A stretch of 64,000 bases of DNA from Panacagrimonas sp963975245 (GCA_963975245.1 CAXBFJ010000006.1:62001-126000); one strand, 5' to 3'; numbered from the stretch's first letter, positions 34,785 through 44,795 are shown. Notes: generated by a model from the letters alone, not told the origin. A program made the numbers and translations.

Positions 34785-37376
34785 TCAGAACGGCAGGAAG
34801 AGCGTCTTGATGAACTGCGCGGCGCCGCTGAAGACGTTGCGGTCGTCGCCAATGGCCTCAACCACCATCAGGCCGCTGGGTTCGCCGTTTTCCTCTTTTT
34901 CTCTCACGACGGTGAAACCATCGAAGAAAACGGACTTCATGGTGCCTGCACTGGCAACGCGAAACCGCGTGTGCTTGTTCCAGGCGATCAGGCGCTCCAG
35001 CGGCGTGGAGTCGGTTCTCTGGTGATCGGTGACGGTGCCCTTTACCGTCAGGAGCAGGCAACCATCGCCTCTCGTGCATCGCGCGCTGTGGAAGATGAAG
35101 CGACCCAGCAGAATGGTTGAGAGCCGAAGGCTCACGATGGTTTTCAGTTCAATGTTTGCGCTCGCACCGAAAAAATTGCGGTAGTTGAAGATGACTTCCT
35201 CGCCTTTCACGAGATTCCATTTCACGATGTGCTGACCGTTGGCGCGAGAAAAGTGCATGGGCTGGGCACCGTCCGAAAAATGGCTGCCGCGCGTGAACAA
35301 GAAGTACGCGCCATGCCAAATCCGCCCAATCGGTGCAGCCCACGGCCAGGGCGCCAGCACCTTGCTGTTGTCCTGGTTGTCGAGTGTGACCTTGGTAATC
35401 AAAGGCTCGGTAAAGCTACGCGGAATATCGAAGGAGCTGCCGGCTTCGTAGTTGCCTTGAGCGTTGGAGCTGGCTTCAAAGTCGATACGTGATGCCCCCG
35501 AGGTGTCGAACACGCGCGTCGCCAGCACATACATGAAGCTCTTGATGGTTGCCAGCACCATCAGCACCGCAATCACAATGGAAACAACGCCAGCGACCTG
35601 ATCCGCGCGTTCAACCGCCGCCTTCAAGCTTCGTGCGGTTGCGTCCAGGGTTTCGTACAGGTGAATGCGAGCATTGACGATCTGATCATCGACCGATTCG
35701 GTACTGGCTTTCTGCAGGCCATCTATTTTGTCTGTGATGTCGCTTGCGGCGCCCGACCTGATTTCAAAGAAAGTAGCTTCCGTGTGGTGCTTGGCAAGAT
35801 TGCTGATGCAGTTGCCGGGACGCAGGACCAGATGGCAATCCTTGCGTCCGAGATCGATGGTCTCGGGTATGACGCCGCCTGAGTCCTTGAGTGCTTGCGC
35901 GGCCTCTGCGCCGGTGCGGAAGTTCTGCCTGGAAAGCTCGCGCAACTTGCGCATGCCGCTGCGCTCGCTTTCGATCTGCCAGCGATCGATGGAGTAGTCG
36001 GTGCTCAGCTTCAGGCCGATATCTGTTGATTGTTGCGGCAGCAACGCCTGATCTTCCCGGATGCAGGCAAACTCACCCTTGTTCTTCAGGCTGGGTTTGG
36101 ACTCAGCATCCAGAACTGTTTCGTCAAGCGACGCTACCGAGCAAAGTCTGTCCATGTGCAGCAGGGAATAGACGATGTCAGGTTCTTTGGCGGATTTCAG
36201 GACCTTGACGGCCTCTGGTGTGACCCGCTGCTCCAGCTGGTCGAGCGCACGAATCAGAAACGCCAGTTGAACGTTTTGATCCTCCGATGGTTTTGGAAGG
36301 CGTACAGAGAAGCGAAGCCGATCCAGATGCAGGGCCAGGCGTCGCTGCAGTTGTCGCGTACGGCCCAGCGCACTGGCGGCCTCCTGATCCTTTGCGTTCT
36401 TGCGGAGCAGACTGACGCGTTTGCTCAGGGCGCGTTCAATGCGGCTGACCAAATTCTGGCGGCGCTCTTTTTCCTTCTGATAGACCTGAAGGATGACCAG
36501 GCGCATGACGGGTGGTATCCCAGCCTTGGATATCTTCAATTCGTGGACTGCGCGTTGGGCCTTGCTCAGTTTCTTCTTGAGTTCACTGGCTTTCTTGTCG
36601 CTCCGAATCAGGGCTTCCGCAGGGTCTGGCTCATTGCCCAGATTGAGAATGCGTGATGGCTTGAGTTCGCCGGCAAGCGCGCGGGCGCTGAGCCCCTCCT
36701 CGCTGGCACGACGCAACAACTCGCGGCCTCGTTCCAGGAATAGAGATTCGAGTCTGAGGCGCACCGCCTGGTCGAAATCCAGAGGCTTCTGCCGATCAAT
36801 CAGTTCTTCTGGATCCAGATCCGTGCAAGGCACCACAGAGACACGCGAGGGAGTGCTGATCTGGCAGTAGCGATCGATAGGGGTTGCCTGATAGACCGCC
36901 CGGTCAAACCATTGCGAGAGTTGGATGTTGGCGTAGATGCCGCCAGCCAGAACCAGCAGCAGGGGCGACCACAGTCGGGCGCTGGTCAGTAGCAAAGCAA
37001 CAGGTTTGTCGCCCTGGACTTTGAGCTCGCGTACGAGTGAGCGGTTCTGCCGGAAGATCTCGACAACAAGGATCGAGATCAGGATCGCACTGAACAACAG
37101 CAGCAGTCGTGCCCACCCGAAAAAGGACCACTGCCATTGGAGAATCAATGCGAGCGTAGCGAATATCAAGAGCACTGGTGTGCGCTGCTTGCATCGCGTC
37201 GCAAACAGAATAATGCCCAGCGCGGCCAAGCTCAGATAGGTCAGGGCGATGACGCTTGACTGCGGTGCTGTCTCGAAGCTGGGTCCCAGCAGGTGCTCGT
37301 AGAAAAACAAAGAGAAGCGGGGCGCGGCGAGCAATAGAAGGCCGGACCAGAGTGTCGTCGACAGCGGAGCGTTCAT
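34785..37376 (-). CDS. Large membrane protein of unknown function
   Basis: A protein of about 863 residues from the ATG at 37376 (886 from a TTG at 37445). Four hydrophobic segments lie in the first 170 residues, one more near residue 605. Between them is a long charged helical, probably coiled-coil, region with many Lys/Glu/Arg. The C-terminal 200 residues are beta-rich, with W-N-L-V-K-G-E-E-V-I-F-N-Y and AWNKHTRFRVAS-like runs that weakly recall AIM24-type domains (inference). No recognised enzyme motif was seen. It is convergent to the TonB receptor gene. A fragment of its C-terminus is duplicated at 27008. Confidence 0.75.
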   Translation of the reverse strand: MNAPLSTTLWSGLLLLAAPRFSLFFYEHLLGPSFETAPQSSVIALTYLSLAALGIILFATRCKQRTPVLLIFATLALILQWQWSFFGWARLLLLFSAILISILVVEIFRQNRSLVRELKVQGDKPVALLLTSARLWSPLLLVLAGGIYANIQLSQWFDRAVYQATPIDRYCQISTPSRVSVVPCTDLDPEELIDRQKPLDFDQAVRLRLESLFLERGRELLRRASEEGLSARALAGELKPSRILNLGNEPDPAEALIRSDKKASELKKKLSKAQRAVHELKISKAGIPPVMRLVILQVYQKEKERRQNLVSRIERALSKRVSLLRKNAKDQEAASALGRTRQLQRRLALHLDRLRFSVRLPKPSEDQNVQLAFLIRALDQLEQRVTPEAVKVLKSAKEPDIVYSLLHMDRLCSVASLDETVLDAESKPSLKNKGEFACIREDQALLPQQSTDIGLKLSTDYSIDRWQIESERSGMRKLRELSRQNFRTGAEAAQALKDSGGVIPETIDLGRKDCHLVLRPGNCISNLAKHHTEATFFEIRSGAASDITDKIDGLQKASTESVDDQIVNARIHLYETLDATARSLKAAVERADQVAGVVSIVIAVLMVLATIKSFMYVLATRVFDTSGASRIDFEASSNAQGNYEAGSSFDIPRSFTEPLITKVTLDNQDNSKVLAPWPWAAPIGRIWHGAYFLFTRGSHFSDGAQPMHFSRANGQHIVKWNLVKGEEVIFNYRNFFGASANIELKTIVSLRLSTILLGRFIFHSARCTRGDGCLLLTVKGTVTDHQRTDSTPLERLIAWNKHTRFRVASAGTMKSVFFDGFTVVREKEENGEPSGLMVVEAIGDDRNVFSGAAQFIKTLFLPF

Positions 37377-37508
37377 GATCAGGGCTGCGGCGTACTCGAG
37401 GCAGAGGGCGATGTAGTTGCGGGAAACAGCCTTCCCGTTTGCCAAAGAATATCCCGAAGCGCTTATCTGTTCAGGCTTTGTCCCTCTGCGATGTGGCCTG
37501 TCTGACCA

Positions 37509-39152
37509 TCAGGCAGCAAAACTGCGCGAGATGATGGCATCCATTGGCAAATCGGCTGGCAGGGTGCCAAACGCTAAACCGTGTTCATTGGCGAGTCTGC
37601 TGCGACAAAATGCATCAGCAATATCCGCGTTGCCGGCACCAAGCAGGATGCTGGCCTGCAAGGCCAGTGCGGTTCTCTCCACCAGCATGCGGCTGCGCAT
37701 CTCGATGGTGCTGCGATCTTCAAAGGCCTGCTGCAGCCAGCTGACCTCGCGATCCAAATCAGGGCTTTGTCCGCGTTCGCGCATGAGTTCTGCAAACAGG
37801 GCTTCACGCGTTTCCGGTTCCTTGGAAATGGCGCGCAGGACATCAAGACATTGAATGTTGCCGCTGCCCTCCCAGATCGAGTTGAGCGGTGCCTGACGAT
37901 ACAGGCGTGGCAGATTGCTCTCTTCAACAAAGCCTGCGCCGCCCAGACATTCCTGCGCTTCATTGACCAGTGTAGGGGCGCGTTTGCAAATCCAGTACTT
38001 CCCGATCGCGGTTGTAATACGCGCAAGAGCAGCTTCGCCCGCGTCGCGTTCACTGGCGTCGACCGCGCGCGCCACGCGCATGGTCAGAGCGATGGCGGCC
38101 TCGGATTCCAATGCAAGGTCTGCCAGTACGTTGCGCATCAGGGCATGTTCAATCAGTGGCTTTCCGAAGGCATTGCGATGACGTGTATGGTGGATTGCCT
38201 GCACCGTGGCCTGTCGCATCAGGGCAGATGATCCGATCATGCAATCTAGGCGAGTGAGCGCCACCATTTCCAGAATGGTCTGAATGCCGCGGCCTTCTTC
38301 ACCGAGGCGCTGCGCATAGGCCTGGCGAAATTCCACTTCGGACGAGGCATTACTGCGATCTCCGAGCTTGTCTTTCAGGCGCTGGATATGAATGGTGTTG
38401 CGCGTGCCATCCGGATGGATCTTGGGCATCAGAAAACAGCCGATGCCGGCATCGGTTCTGGCCAGCACCAGCCAGGCATCGCACATGGGCGCCGAGAAAA
38501 ACCACTTGTGCCCGGTAATCTGATAACTGCCGTCTGCTTGCGGAACGGCGGTTGTGGTATTGCTGCGCACGTCAGAGCCGCCCTGTTTCTCCGTCATGCC
38601 CATGCCGATGGTGCAACTCTTCTTCTGCTCCATGGCCAAGGTGCGCGGGTCGTATTCCAGTGCATTGATCTTCGGCAGCCAAGCCGCAGCCAGAGTGCTT
38701 GAATGCTTCAGTGCAGGCACTGCCGAATGGGTCATGGTCAAAGGGCAACCGGTGCCGGCCTCGGCCTGTGCATGCAGGTAACTCAAGCCGGCGCGTGCGA
38801 CGTGCGCGCCCACGGTATCGGCATGTCGCCAGGCGAAGGCATGGACGCCATGCTTCATCGCTATTTCCATCACCCGGTGATAGGCCGGATGAAACTCGAC
38901 TTCATCAATGCGATGGCCATAGCGATCAAAGGCGCGCAGCTTAGGCGGGTTTTCGTTTGCGGTGTATCCCAGTGCCATGGTTTCGCCGCCGGTGATCGCG
39001 CCAAATTCCTCCAGCTGTGCTGCCGCCCAGCCTCCGCCTTCGCGTTCGATGCTCTCGATCAGAGCCAGATCTGTCGTGTACAGGTTGTAGTCGCCGATGG
39101 GCGGGGCCTGATTGCTGACTTCATGGGTCGCGGTTGCATGGATCGAGCTCAT
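37509..39152 (-). CDS. AidB-like acyl-CoA dehydrogenase
   Basis: This 547-residue flavoprotein is of the AidB family, with the N-terminal extension NQAPPIGDYNLYTTDLAL and the segment GMTEKQGGSDVRSNTT that marks AidB proteins; E. coli AidB is 541 residues. AidB is linked to alkylation response and binds DNA, though its enzymatic role is debated. It is divergent from the ACAD/Rieske operon, so here it may instead be a metabolic isovaleryl-type dehydrogenase. Confidence 0.9.
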   Translation of the reverse strand: MSSIHATATHEVSNQAPPIGDYNLYTTDLALIESIEREGGGWAAAQLEEFGAITGGETMALGYTANENPPKLRAFDRYGHRIDEVEFHPAYHRVMEIAMKHGVHAFAWRHADTVGAHVARAGLSYLHAQAEAGTGCPLTMTHSAVPALKHSSTLAAAWLPKINALEYDPRTLAMEQKKSCTIGMGMTEKQGGSDVRSNTTTAVPQADGSYQITGHKWFFSAPMCDAWLVLARTDAGIGCFLMPKIHPDGTRNTIHIQRLKDKLGDRSNASSEVEFRQAYAQRLGEEGRGIQTILEMVALTRLDCMIGSSALMRQATVQAIHHTRHRNAFGKPLIEHALMRNVLADLALESEAAIALTMRVARAVDASERDAGEAALARITTAIGKYWICKRAPTLVNEAQECLGGAGFVEESNLPRLYRQAPLNSIWEGSGNIQCLDVLRAISKEPETREALFAELMRERGQSPDLDREVSWLQQAFEDRSTIEMRSRMLVERTALALQASILLGAGNADIADAFCRSRLANEHGLAFGTLPADLPMDAIISRSFAA

Positions 39153-39199
39153 GGTCTTTTCATCCTTGTGCGGGAGGCGAATGCGAGGCCTGTGTTGAT

Positions 39200-39236
39200 A
39201 TTACATAGGATGACATCCATATTCGTAAAGTGTAAT
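39200..39236. promoter_or_regulatory. Candidate operator between the AidB-like gene and the ACAD operon
   Basis: The stretch holds GGATG-A-CATCC (39208-39218) and an outer pair ATTACA (39200-39205) and TGTAAT (39231-39236). The nested symmetry suggests a regulator site in the 130-bp divergent promoter region. The regulator is not known; the PaaX-like protein encoded at the operon's end is one candidate. Confidence 0.35.
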
Positions 39237-39282
39237 GTTCTGGCCGTTCAGGAATCGCTAAAACAAACTTCGGAGAAATCGT

Positions 39283-40440
39283 GTGAACTTTGATTATTCG
39301 CCAGAAGACGAGGCTTTCCGTGACGAGGTACGTCAGTGGATGGAAGCCAATGTCGACCAGAGGCCGCGTGGTGCAGCGCCCGGTTACCGTGCCGAGAAAG
39401 ATGTCCAGTTTGACTGGGAGCGCAAGCTGGCCAAGAAGGGCTGGCTGACATTTGCCTGGCCCAAGGAATACGGCGGAACCGGCTGGACGGCGACGCAGCG
39501 CGATATTTTTGAGACAGAGCGCGCACGAGCAGGGGCGCCCGGAACCAGTCCGTTTGGCCTGATGATGCTGGCGCCGGTACTCATGAAGTTTGGAACCGAA
39601 GAGCAGAAGAAGCGCTATCTGCCAGCGATCGCCAACGTTGAGGACATCTGGTGTCAGGGTTACTCGGAACCGGGCTCGGGTTCAGATCTGGCCAGTCTCA
39701 AGACAACGGCAGTGCGCTCTGGAGACAAGTACATCGTCAACGGACAAAAAATCTGGACCACCCAGGCGCATTGGGCGGACAAGATTTTCTGTCTGGTCAG
39801 GACCAGCAACGAAGGAGCCAAGCAGAAGGGCATTTCGTTTCTCCTGTTCGACATGAATTCCAAGGGCGTGGAGGTTCGACCGATCGTTACCATCGATGGT
39901 CACCATCATCTCAATGAAGTGTTTTTCACTGACGTGGAAGTGCCGGTGGAAAATTTGGTGGGCGAAGAAGGACAGGGTTGGGCTATTGCCAAGTACCTGC
40001 TCACGCATGAGCGCACCGGCATCGCTGGGGTGGCTGACAACAAGGCGCAGTTGGCAAAACTCAAGGCGACGGTGGCGCGCGATCCGGTGCTCAAGGATGA
40101 CCCGCATGCGCGTCGTCGTCTGACCGAGCTCGAACTGGACTTGATGGCGCTCGAGTACACCAACCTTCGAACCCTGGCGCGTATGGATCAGGGCGAATCT
40201 CCGGGGCCCGAGTCCTCTGGCCTGAAGATCAAGGGCACTGAGTGGCAGCAGGCCGCGACGGAAGCTTTCGTCGAGTTCGGGGGGCACGATGCCATGGCCT
40301 GGCATAAGCAGGTGGAAGGCGTTGATCCTGCGTATCAGGCAGCAACGGCGCGCTACAACTTCATGCGTGCCGCTTCCATCTACGGCGGCAGCAACGAGAT
40401 TCAGAAAAACGTGCTGGCCAAGATTCTCATCGGACTTTAA
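39283..40440 (+). CDS. Acyl-CoA dehydrogenase (likely catalytic subunit of a heteromer)
   Basis: This 385-residue dehydrogenase ends IYGGSNEIQKNVLAK, with Gly where short-chain members have the catalytic Glu (YEG). LLTHERTGIAG near residue 245 supplies an alternative Glu, the arrangement known in steroid- and long-chain-type ACADs. The GTG start follows CGGAGAAA. The next gene encodes a second ACAD of smaller similarity, 15 bp away; such pairs form alpha2beta2 enzymes in steroid degradation. That pairing is inferred. Confidence 0.9.
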   Translation: MNFDYSPEDEAFRDEVRQWMEANVDQRPRGAAPGYRAEKDVQFDWERKLAKKGWLTFAWPKEYGGTGWTATQRDIFETERARAGAPGTSPFGLMMLAPVLMKFGTEEQKKRYLPAIANVEDIWCQGYSEPGSGSDLASLKTTAVRSGDKYIVNGQKIWTTQAHWADKIFCLVRTSNEGAKQKGISFLLFDMNSKGVEVRPIVTIDGHHHLNEVFFTDVEVPVENLVGEEGQGWAIAKYLLTHERTGIAGVADNKAQLAKLKATVARDPVLKDDPHARRRLTELELDLMALEYTNLRTLARMDQGESPGPESSGLKIKGTEWQQAATEAFVEFGGHDAMAWHKQVEGVDPAYQAATARYNFMRAASIYGGSNEIQKNVLAKILIGL

Positions 40441-40455
40441 TCGGAGATCAGAAAA

Positions 40456-41568
40456 ATGGATTTAACTTTCAGCTCCGAACAGGAGATCCTGCAGGACAGC
40501 GCCGTCAAGTTTGCGCAGAAGGCTTGCGGTCTGGACCAATACAAGAAATCGCTGGAGGCCGAGGGTCAGTGCCATCCTGATATCTGGAAACAATTTGCAG
40601 AGTTTGGCTGGTTGTCACTGGCCGTGCCGGAAGCGGCGGGCGGTTTTGGCGGCACGACACTGGATATGGCGCTGGTTGCCGAGGCTCTGGGCGCGGGATT
40701 GGTGATCGAACCTTTTGTGGCCGGCGCGCTGCTGCCCTGCTCAATATTCAGTCAGTCCGCTGCTCAGAAGCACGAGACATTGCTTGGCAAAGTAGCAGAG
40801 GGCAGTGAGCAACTGGCTGTGGCCTATGCCGAACGAGCGGGTCGATTCGATCCGGGTGCCTGCGAAACCACCGCCCAGGCGGCTGACGACAAGTTTGTTA
40901 TCACCGGAAGCAAGCATTGCGTATTCAATGCGCCCAATGCTTCGCATCTGATCGTCAGCGCCAGAACTGGCGATACCATTGGCTTGTTTCTGGCGCCCCG
41001 GAATGCTCCCGGCCTGAGTATTGATGCCTACGATGTGCTCGGCGGCGGAACAGCCGCCAACTTGCTGCTGGACAAGGTCAGCGTGTCCTCGGATGCGCAG
41101 GTCGGAAATCTGGAAACTCTGGAGCGAGCGCTGGACCGGGCTGCTGTCGTGTCCTGCGCGCAGGTGCTGGGCGGGATGACGGCACTGCTTGAACGCACGA
41201 CCAACTATCTGCGGACGCGAAAGCAGTTTGGCGTGCCTATCGGCAGCTTTCAGGTCCTGCAGCACCGTGTAGTGGATATGTTCATAGAGATTGAGCAATC
41301 GCGGTCGATGGTGATGATGGCCTCGTCCAAGGCGGATAGCGACAACACTGCCGAACGCATGCGAGCGGTCTCGGCGGCGAAGGCGCACCTGTGCAAGACC
41401 TCAAAATTTGTCGCACAGCAGGCGGTGCAGTTGCATGGTGGTATCGGCATGACCGAAGAACTGGACGTGGGGCACTACTTCCGACAGTTGACCGCATTCA
41501 GCATTCGCTACGGCGACCGTGAGTTCCATCTGAGCCGTTTTGAGGCACAGCCGGAACCTTTGGCGTGA
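40456..41568 (+). CDS. Acyl-CoA dehydrogenase (likely partner subunit)
   Basis: This 370-residue ACAD-fold protein has a divergent active-site region. The C-terminal part reads LHGGIGMTEELDVGHYFRQLTAF, without the YEG or YGG segment, which fits the non-catalytic partner subunit of heteromeric ACADs. It lies between the first ACAD and the Rieske gene; the latter overlaps its stop by 4 bases. Confidence 0.88.
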   Translation: MDLTFSSEQEILQDSAVKFAQKACGLDQYKKSLEAEGQCHPDIWKQFAEFGWLSLAVPEAAGGFGGTTLDMALVAEALGAGLVIEPFVAGALLPCSIFSQSAAQKHETLLGKVAEGSEQLAVAYAERAGRFDPGACETTAQAADDKFVITGSKHCVFNAPNASHLIVSARTGDTIGLFLAPRNAPGLSIDAYDVLGGGTAANLLLDKVSVSSDAQVGNLETLERALDRAAVVSCAQVLGGMTALLERTTNYLRTRKQFGVPIGSFQVLQHRVVDMFIEIEQSRSMVMMASSKADSDNTAERMRAVSAAKAHLCKTSKFVAQQAVQLHGGIGMTEELDVGHYFRQLTAFSIRYGDREFHLSRFEAQPEPLA

Positions 41569-42719
41569 ACGATAGCGGCACGGCGGACCTGTTGCGTCGT
41601 GCACGCCAAGTGCTTGAAACAGGATCGCCGGAGATGGGTAAGAGTGAATCCTCATCTCCGGTTGATCTTTATCTGGATCTCGACCGGTTTGAAGCAGAGC
41701 GCCGCATGATGCGGCGCTTTCCGCAGGCTGTTCTGGCCAGCAGCATTCTCAGTCATGCAGGAGACTGGTGGTCCGGGGATGTCCTAGAGGTGCCCTTGCT
41801 GCTTAGCCGTGATGATGAAGGTCAGGTGCGTGCTTTCATCAATGTTTGCCGGCATCGCGGAGCGCGCCTCGTGGAACAAGGGCAGGGATGTGGAAAGCGG
41901 AAATTTTCCTGCCCCTACCATGCATGGACTTATGGCTGCGATGGCCAACTCCTGCATGTCCCACATGCCAATGGATTTCCTGAGGCCGAGCAGGATGTAA
42001 CAGGTTTGCGTGCATTGCCCTGCGTCGAACGAGCGGGTTTGATCTGGGTGATTGTTGACCCCGCAGAAGACAAGTCTGGCGAGGATATGGCGGCCATGCT
42101 GGGGCCTTTCTCAGACGATCTCCGTACGATGGCTTTCGACGCGTGCCAGGCCTATGCTCCGAGGGAAATCGAAATCGCCTGCAACTGGAAGCTTGTCATT
42201 GAGGGCTCTTCCGAGGCCTATCACTTCAAGATTGCGCATCGACAGAGTATTGCACCCCTGTTCGCCGACAACGCACAGATCATCGATGAGCATGGCTTGA
42301 ACCGGCGCATGTTCATCGTCAGGGAATCCCTGCGCCAGTTCAGTGGCACGGCAGAGTCGCTTGATGAACTGCGTCAGCACGGCAATCTTCTCTATTTCTT
42401 CTTTCCGCTGACCATGATTCTGGTTCAACCGGATCACGCTCAGGTGACACGGATAGAGCCGATCACGCCTGAGCGCACGCGGATAATCGACATTGCGCTG
42501 ATTCCGCCGGGGCCACTCGATGAACGGACTCGGGAGTACTGGGATCGCAATGTCGATTTGTATCGCCGCACGCTGGGCGAAGATTTCTCGATGATGGAAT
42601 CCATTCAAGCTGGCCTGCGCAGTGGCGCAAACAGGACGCTGCATTTCGGTCGGCACGAGATGGCCCTGACGCGATTTCATGAACAGCTCAGCGCACAACT
42701 GGATGTGCTTGATCCGTGA
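41565..42719 (+). CDS. Rieske oxygenase alpha subunit
   Basis: This 384-residue oxygenase alpha-subunit-type protein has the Rieske motif CRHRGARL (about residue 91) and CPYHAW (about residue 111). The catalytic-domain segment NWKLVIEGSSEAYHFKIAHR gives the Glu and two His residues of the iron site, in the style of carnitine oxygenase (CntA). The start is GTG, overlapping the previous stop (GTGA). It probably hydroxylates the same compound class handled by the two ACADs. No reductase is adjacent. Confidence 0.9.
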   Translation: MNDSGTADLLRRARQVLETGSPEMGKSESSSPVDLYLDLDRFEAERRMMRRFPQAVLASSILSHAGDWWSGDVLEVPLLLSRDDEGQVRAFINVCRHRGARLVEQGQGCGKRKFSCPYHAWTYGCDGQLLHVPHANGFPEAEQDVTGLRALPCVERAGLIWVIVDPAEDKSGEDMAAMLGPFSDDLRTMAFDACQAYAPREIEIACNWKLVIEGSSEAYHFKIAHRQSIAPLFADNAQIIDEHGLNRRMFIVRESLRQFSGTAESLDELRQHGNLLYFFFPLTMILVQPDHAQVTRIEPITPERTRIIDIALIPPGPLDERTREYWDRNVDLYRRTLGEDFSMMESIQAGLRSGANRTLHFGRHEMALTRFHEQLSAQLDVLDP

Positions 42720-43576
42720 AGCAGAAACCCAAAGCCCGCAAATTGATTCTGGATCTGATGCTGGCATCCGAGGACAACAGCTTGTCTGCACAACAGGCCG
42801 TTCTGGGATGCAAGATTTTCGGCATCAGCGAGAACAGTGCCAGAGTCGCGCTTGCCAGACTCTCGTCCGAGGGCATGATTACCGTGCAGGAACGTGGCAG
42901 CTACGCGCTCAGTGATCAGGCCCATACTCTGGCAGACGATGTGGCCGCGTGGCGCACCAAGGAAGATCGGCTGCGACCCTGGAAGGGCGAATATCTGGGC
43001 GTGCACTGTGCTGGACTTGGCCGCAGCGATAGAGCCGCTACGCGACGACGTGCCCGCGCACTGGACATGCTCGGTTTCAGGGAACTCAAGTCTGGGTTGT
43101 TCGTACGACCCGACAATATAGAAAAGGATGCAGAGACGGTTGAGGTGCGACTGCGGAAACTGGGTCTGGACAAGGACGCACCGTTTTTCATCGCAGCCCG
43201 TTTTGATGCGCTCAGCGAGGCGCGCATTCGTCGGCTGTGGGATTGCCGCTTGCTCAGTGCTGTCTATCGAAAGATGAGCGAACAGCTGCAGGCCTGGCCG
43301 CAGGAGCAGGCAGACAAGCCTCTGCAGCTACGCGCTCGCGATGCTTTCCTGTTTGGTGGTGAAGCCATCAGGCTTCTGGTTTACGATCCCTTGCTGCCGG
43401 AAGGCCTGATCGATGCAAAGGCGCGCAAGCAGTTTTTTGCAGCTGCACGCGCGTTTGACGGATATGGAAAATCACTCTGGCAGACGCTATACCGAGAGAG
43501 CACGGGTTTGCCTGCACCCTTTGGCAAGACGCCTCTTCGAACCAGACGCAGATCGGTTCCCCCAGTGGAAGTCTGA
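42716..43576 (+). CDS. PaaX-like transcriptional regulator
   Basis: This 286-residue protein matches the PaaX family: an N-terminal winged helix (AVLGCKIFGISENSARVALARLSSEGMITVQERGSYAL) and a C-terminal domain with the conserved DALLPEGLIDAKAR-like segment (YDPLLPEGLIDAKARKQF). PaaX represses phenylacetate degradation by sensing phenylacetyl-CoA; here an acyl-CoA effector is likely. The GTG start overlaps the Rieske gene stop, so it is the last gene of the operon and probably autoregulates it. Confidence 0.88.
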   Translation: MKQKPKARKLILDLMLASEDNSLSAQQAVLGCKIFGISENSARVALARLSSEGMITVQERGSYALSDQAHTLADDVAAWRTKEDRLRPWKGEYLGVHCAGLGRSDRAATRRRARALDMLGFRELKSGLFVRPDNIEKDAETVEVRLRKLGLDKDAPFFIAARFDALSEARIRRLWDCRLLSAVYRKMSEQLQAWPQEQADKPLQLRARDAFLFGGEAIRLLVYDPLLPEGLIDAKARKQFFAAARAFDGYGKSLWQTLYRESTGLPAPFGKTPLRTRRRSVPPVEV

Positions 43577-43591
43577 TCAGCCGAGCAAATC

Positions 43592-44755
43592 ATGATGATG
43601 AAACCTGTTAGAAATGCACCATCCACGGTTCCCACATCTCTGCGCTTTATCGCCTCGCGTCTCGCGCATCGCGTCAAGCGGTCTGGCCAGGCCGGGCCGG
43701 ATCTATCCAGGGTCATGGCCGCTTTATCGTCTTTGTCCGATCATGTGTTGCGTTGCGACAAGGTGGCGGTCAGTGCAAAGCATGCTGACTGGCTGGATGC
43801 GGGGCTAAATCTGCGCGCAGGTGCGGCAGTGACCTTGATCGCCAGCGGGAAGGTATTTGCTTCACGTCCTCTCGACGTTGCATTCGGGCCGCAAGTGGGT
43901 CTCTGGTATCGGGTCGGCAGCGGTGCAGCCAACAAGATCGTCGGCCATGCGAGCACATTCCTCGTTGAATCTGGCGGGCGTCTAGATCTGGTTGCCAAGC
44001 CTCCGGGCGAATTCCTGGATCGTGACGGCACATTCGACCCTCAGGAAAAGCGCGCGGCCCTGAGTGGCGAATTTGTGGCCATCATCATTCAATGGCGCGC
44101 AGACCCGGTCCCTGCGCTTCAAGCAGCGGGCGAGGCCTATCCAGACTTGTTCAGCGAGGCCTTGTCCCGTTTGCAGCAACCCAAGCATCCGCCACAAGGA
44201 TGGCACTATCTCTGGCGACTCGGGCAAGGCGAGATCTTCTCGCCAGGTGCTCATGACAAGCGCGAGGTCTGCTGTCACACACGCTCTGACGTGGGCATCC
44301 TGCAGTTTCCGATGGATGTGCCGCTGACGCCGGAAACAACCGTGAACTGGTCCTGGATGGTCGAGCAACTGCCTTCCAGGCTGGCAGAGCACACAGAACC
44401 CACCCACGACTACCTGTCGCTGGCAGTCGAATTCGACAATGGTCTGGATCTGACCTGGATGTGGAGCGCCAGCCTTCCAATGGATACGATTTTCCAGTGT
44501 CCTTTGGCGTGGTGGAAGCACCGCGAGACGCACTGGGTCATACGTAACGATCCGCGAGAACTGGGGCAGTGGCTCGAAGAGTCGCGAAACCTGTCGCAGG
44601 ACTATGAAAAAGCGATCGGCGGTGGCATGCCCAAGCGAATTGTTGCGGTGTGGCTGATTGCCAACACCATCTTCCAGCGAGGCGAAGGCAAGTGTCAGTA
44701 TCGGAGTATCCGACTCTTGGATGGAGATGCCGAATACCCGGTAGCACAGGCTTAG
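43592..44755 (+). CDS. DUF3047 family protein
   Basis: This 387-residue protein ends in a DUF3047 domain (about residues 200-385), seen in the segment WHYLWRLGQGEIF near 207 and PKRIVAVWLIANTIFQRGEGKCQYRSIRLL at the end. The N-terminal half is of unknown type. No signal peptide is obvious. It is 15 bp after the regulator gene and may belong to the same operon. Function is unknown. Confidence 0.7.
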   Translation: MMMKPVRNAPSTVPTSLRFIASRLAHRVKRSGQAGPDLSRVMAALSSLSDHVLRCDKVAVSAKHADWLDAGLNLRAGAAVTLIASGKVFASRPLDVAFGPQVGLWYRVGSGAANKIVGHASTFLVESGGRLDLVAKPPGEFLDRDGTFDPQEKRAALSGEFVAIIIQWRADPVPALQAAGEAYPDLFSEALSRLQQPKHPPQGWHYLWRLGQGEIFSPGAHDKREVCCHTRSDVGILQFPMDVPLTPETTVNWSWMVEQLPSRLAEHTEPTHDYLSLAVEFDNGLDLTWMWSASLPMDTIFQCPLAWWKHRETHWVIRNDPRELGQWLEESRNLSQDYEKAIGGGMPKRIVAVWLIANTIFQRGEGKCQYRSIRLLDGDAEYPVAQA

Positions 44756-44795
44756 ATGCTGCGCAGTTTTCGCGGTAAGCGTTGCGCGTAGTCGT

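Noticed and set aside
34779..35120. Similar + strand open frames here and at 27030-27260
   Set aside because: They resemble each other only because both lie opposite the duplicated C-terminus of the large membrane protein.
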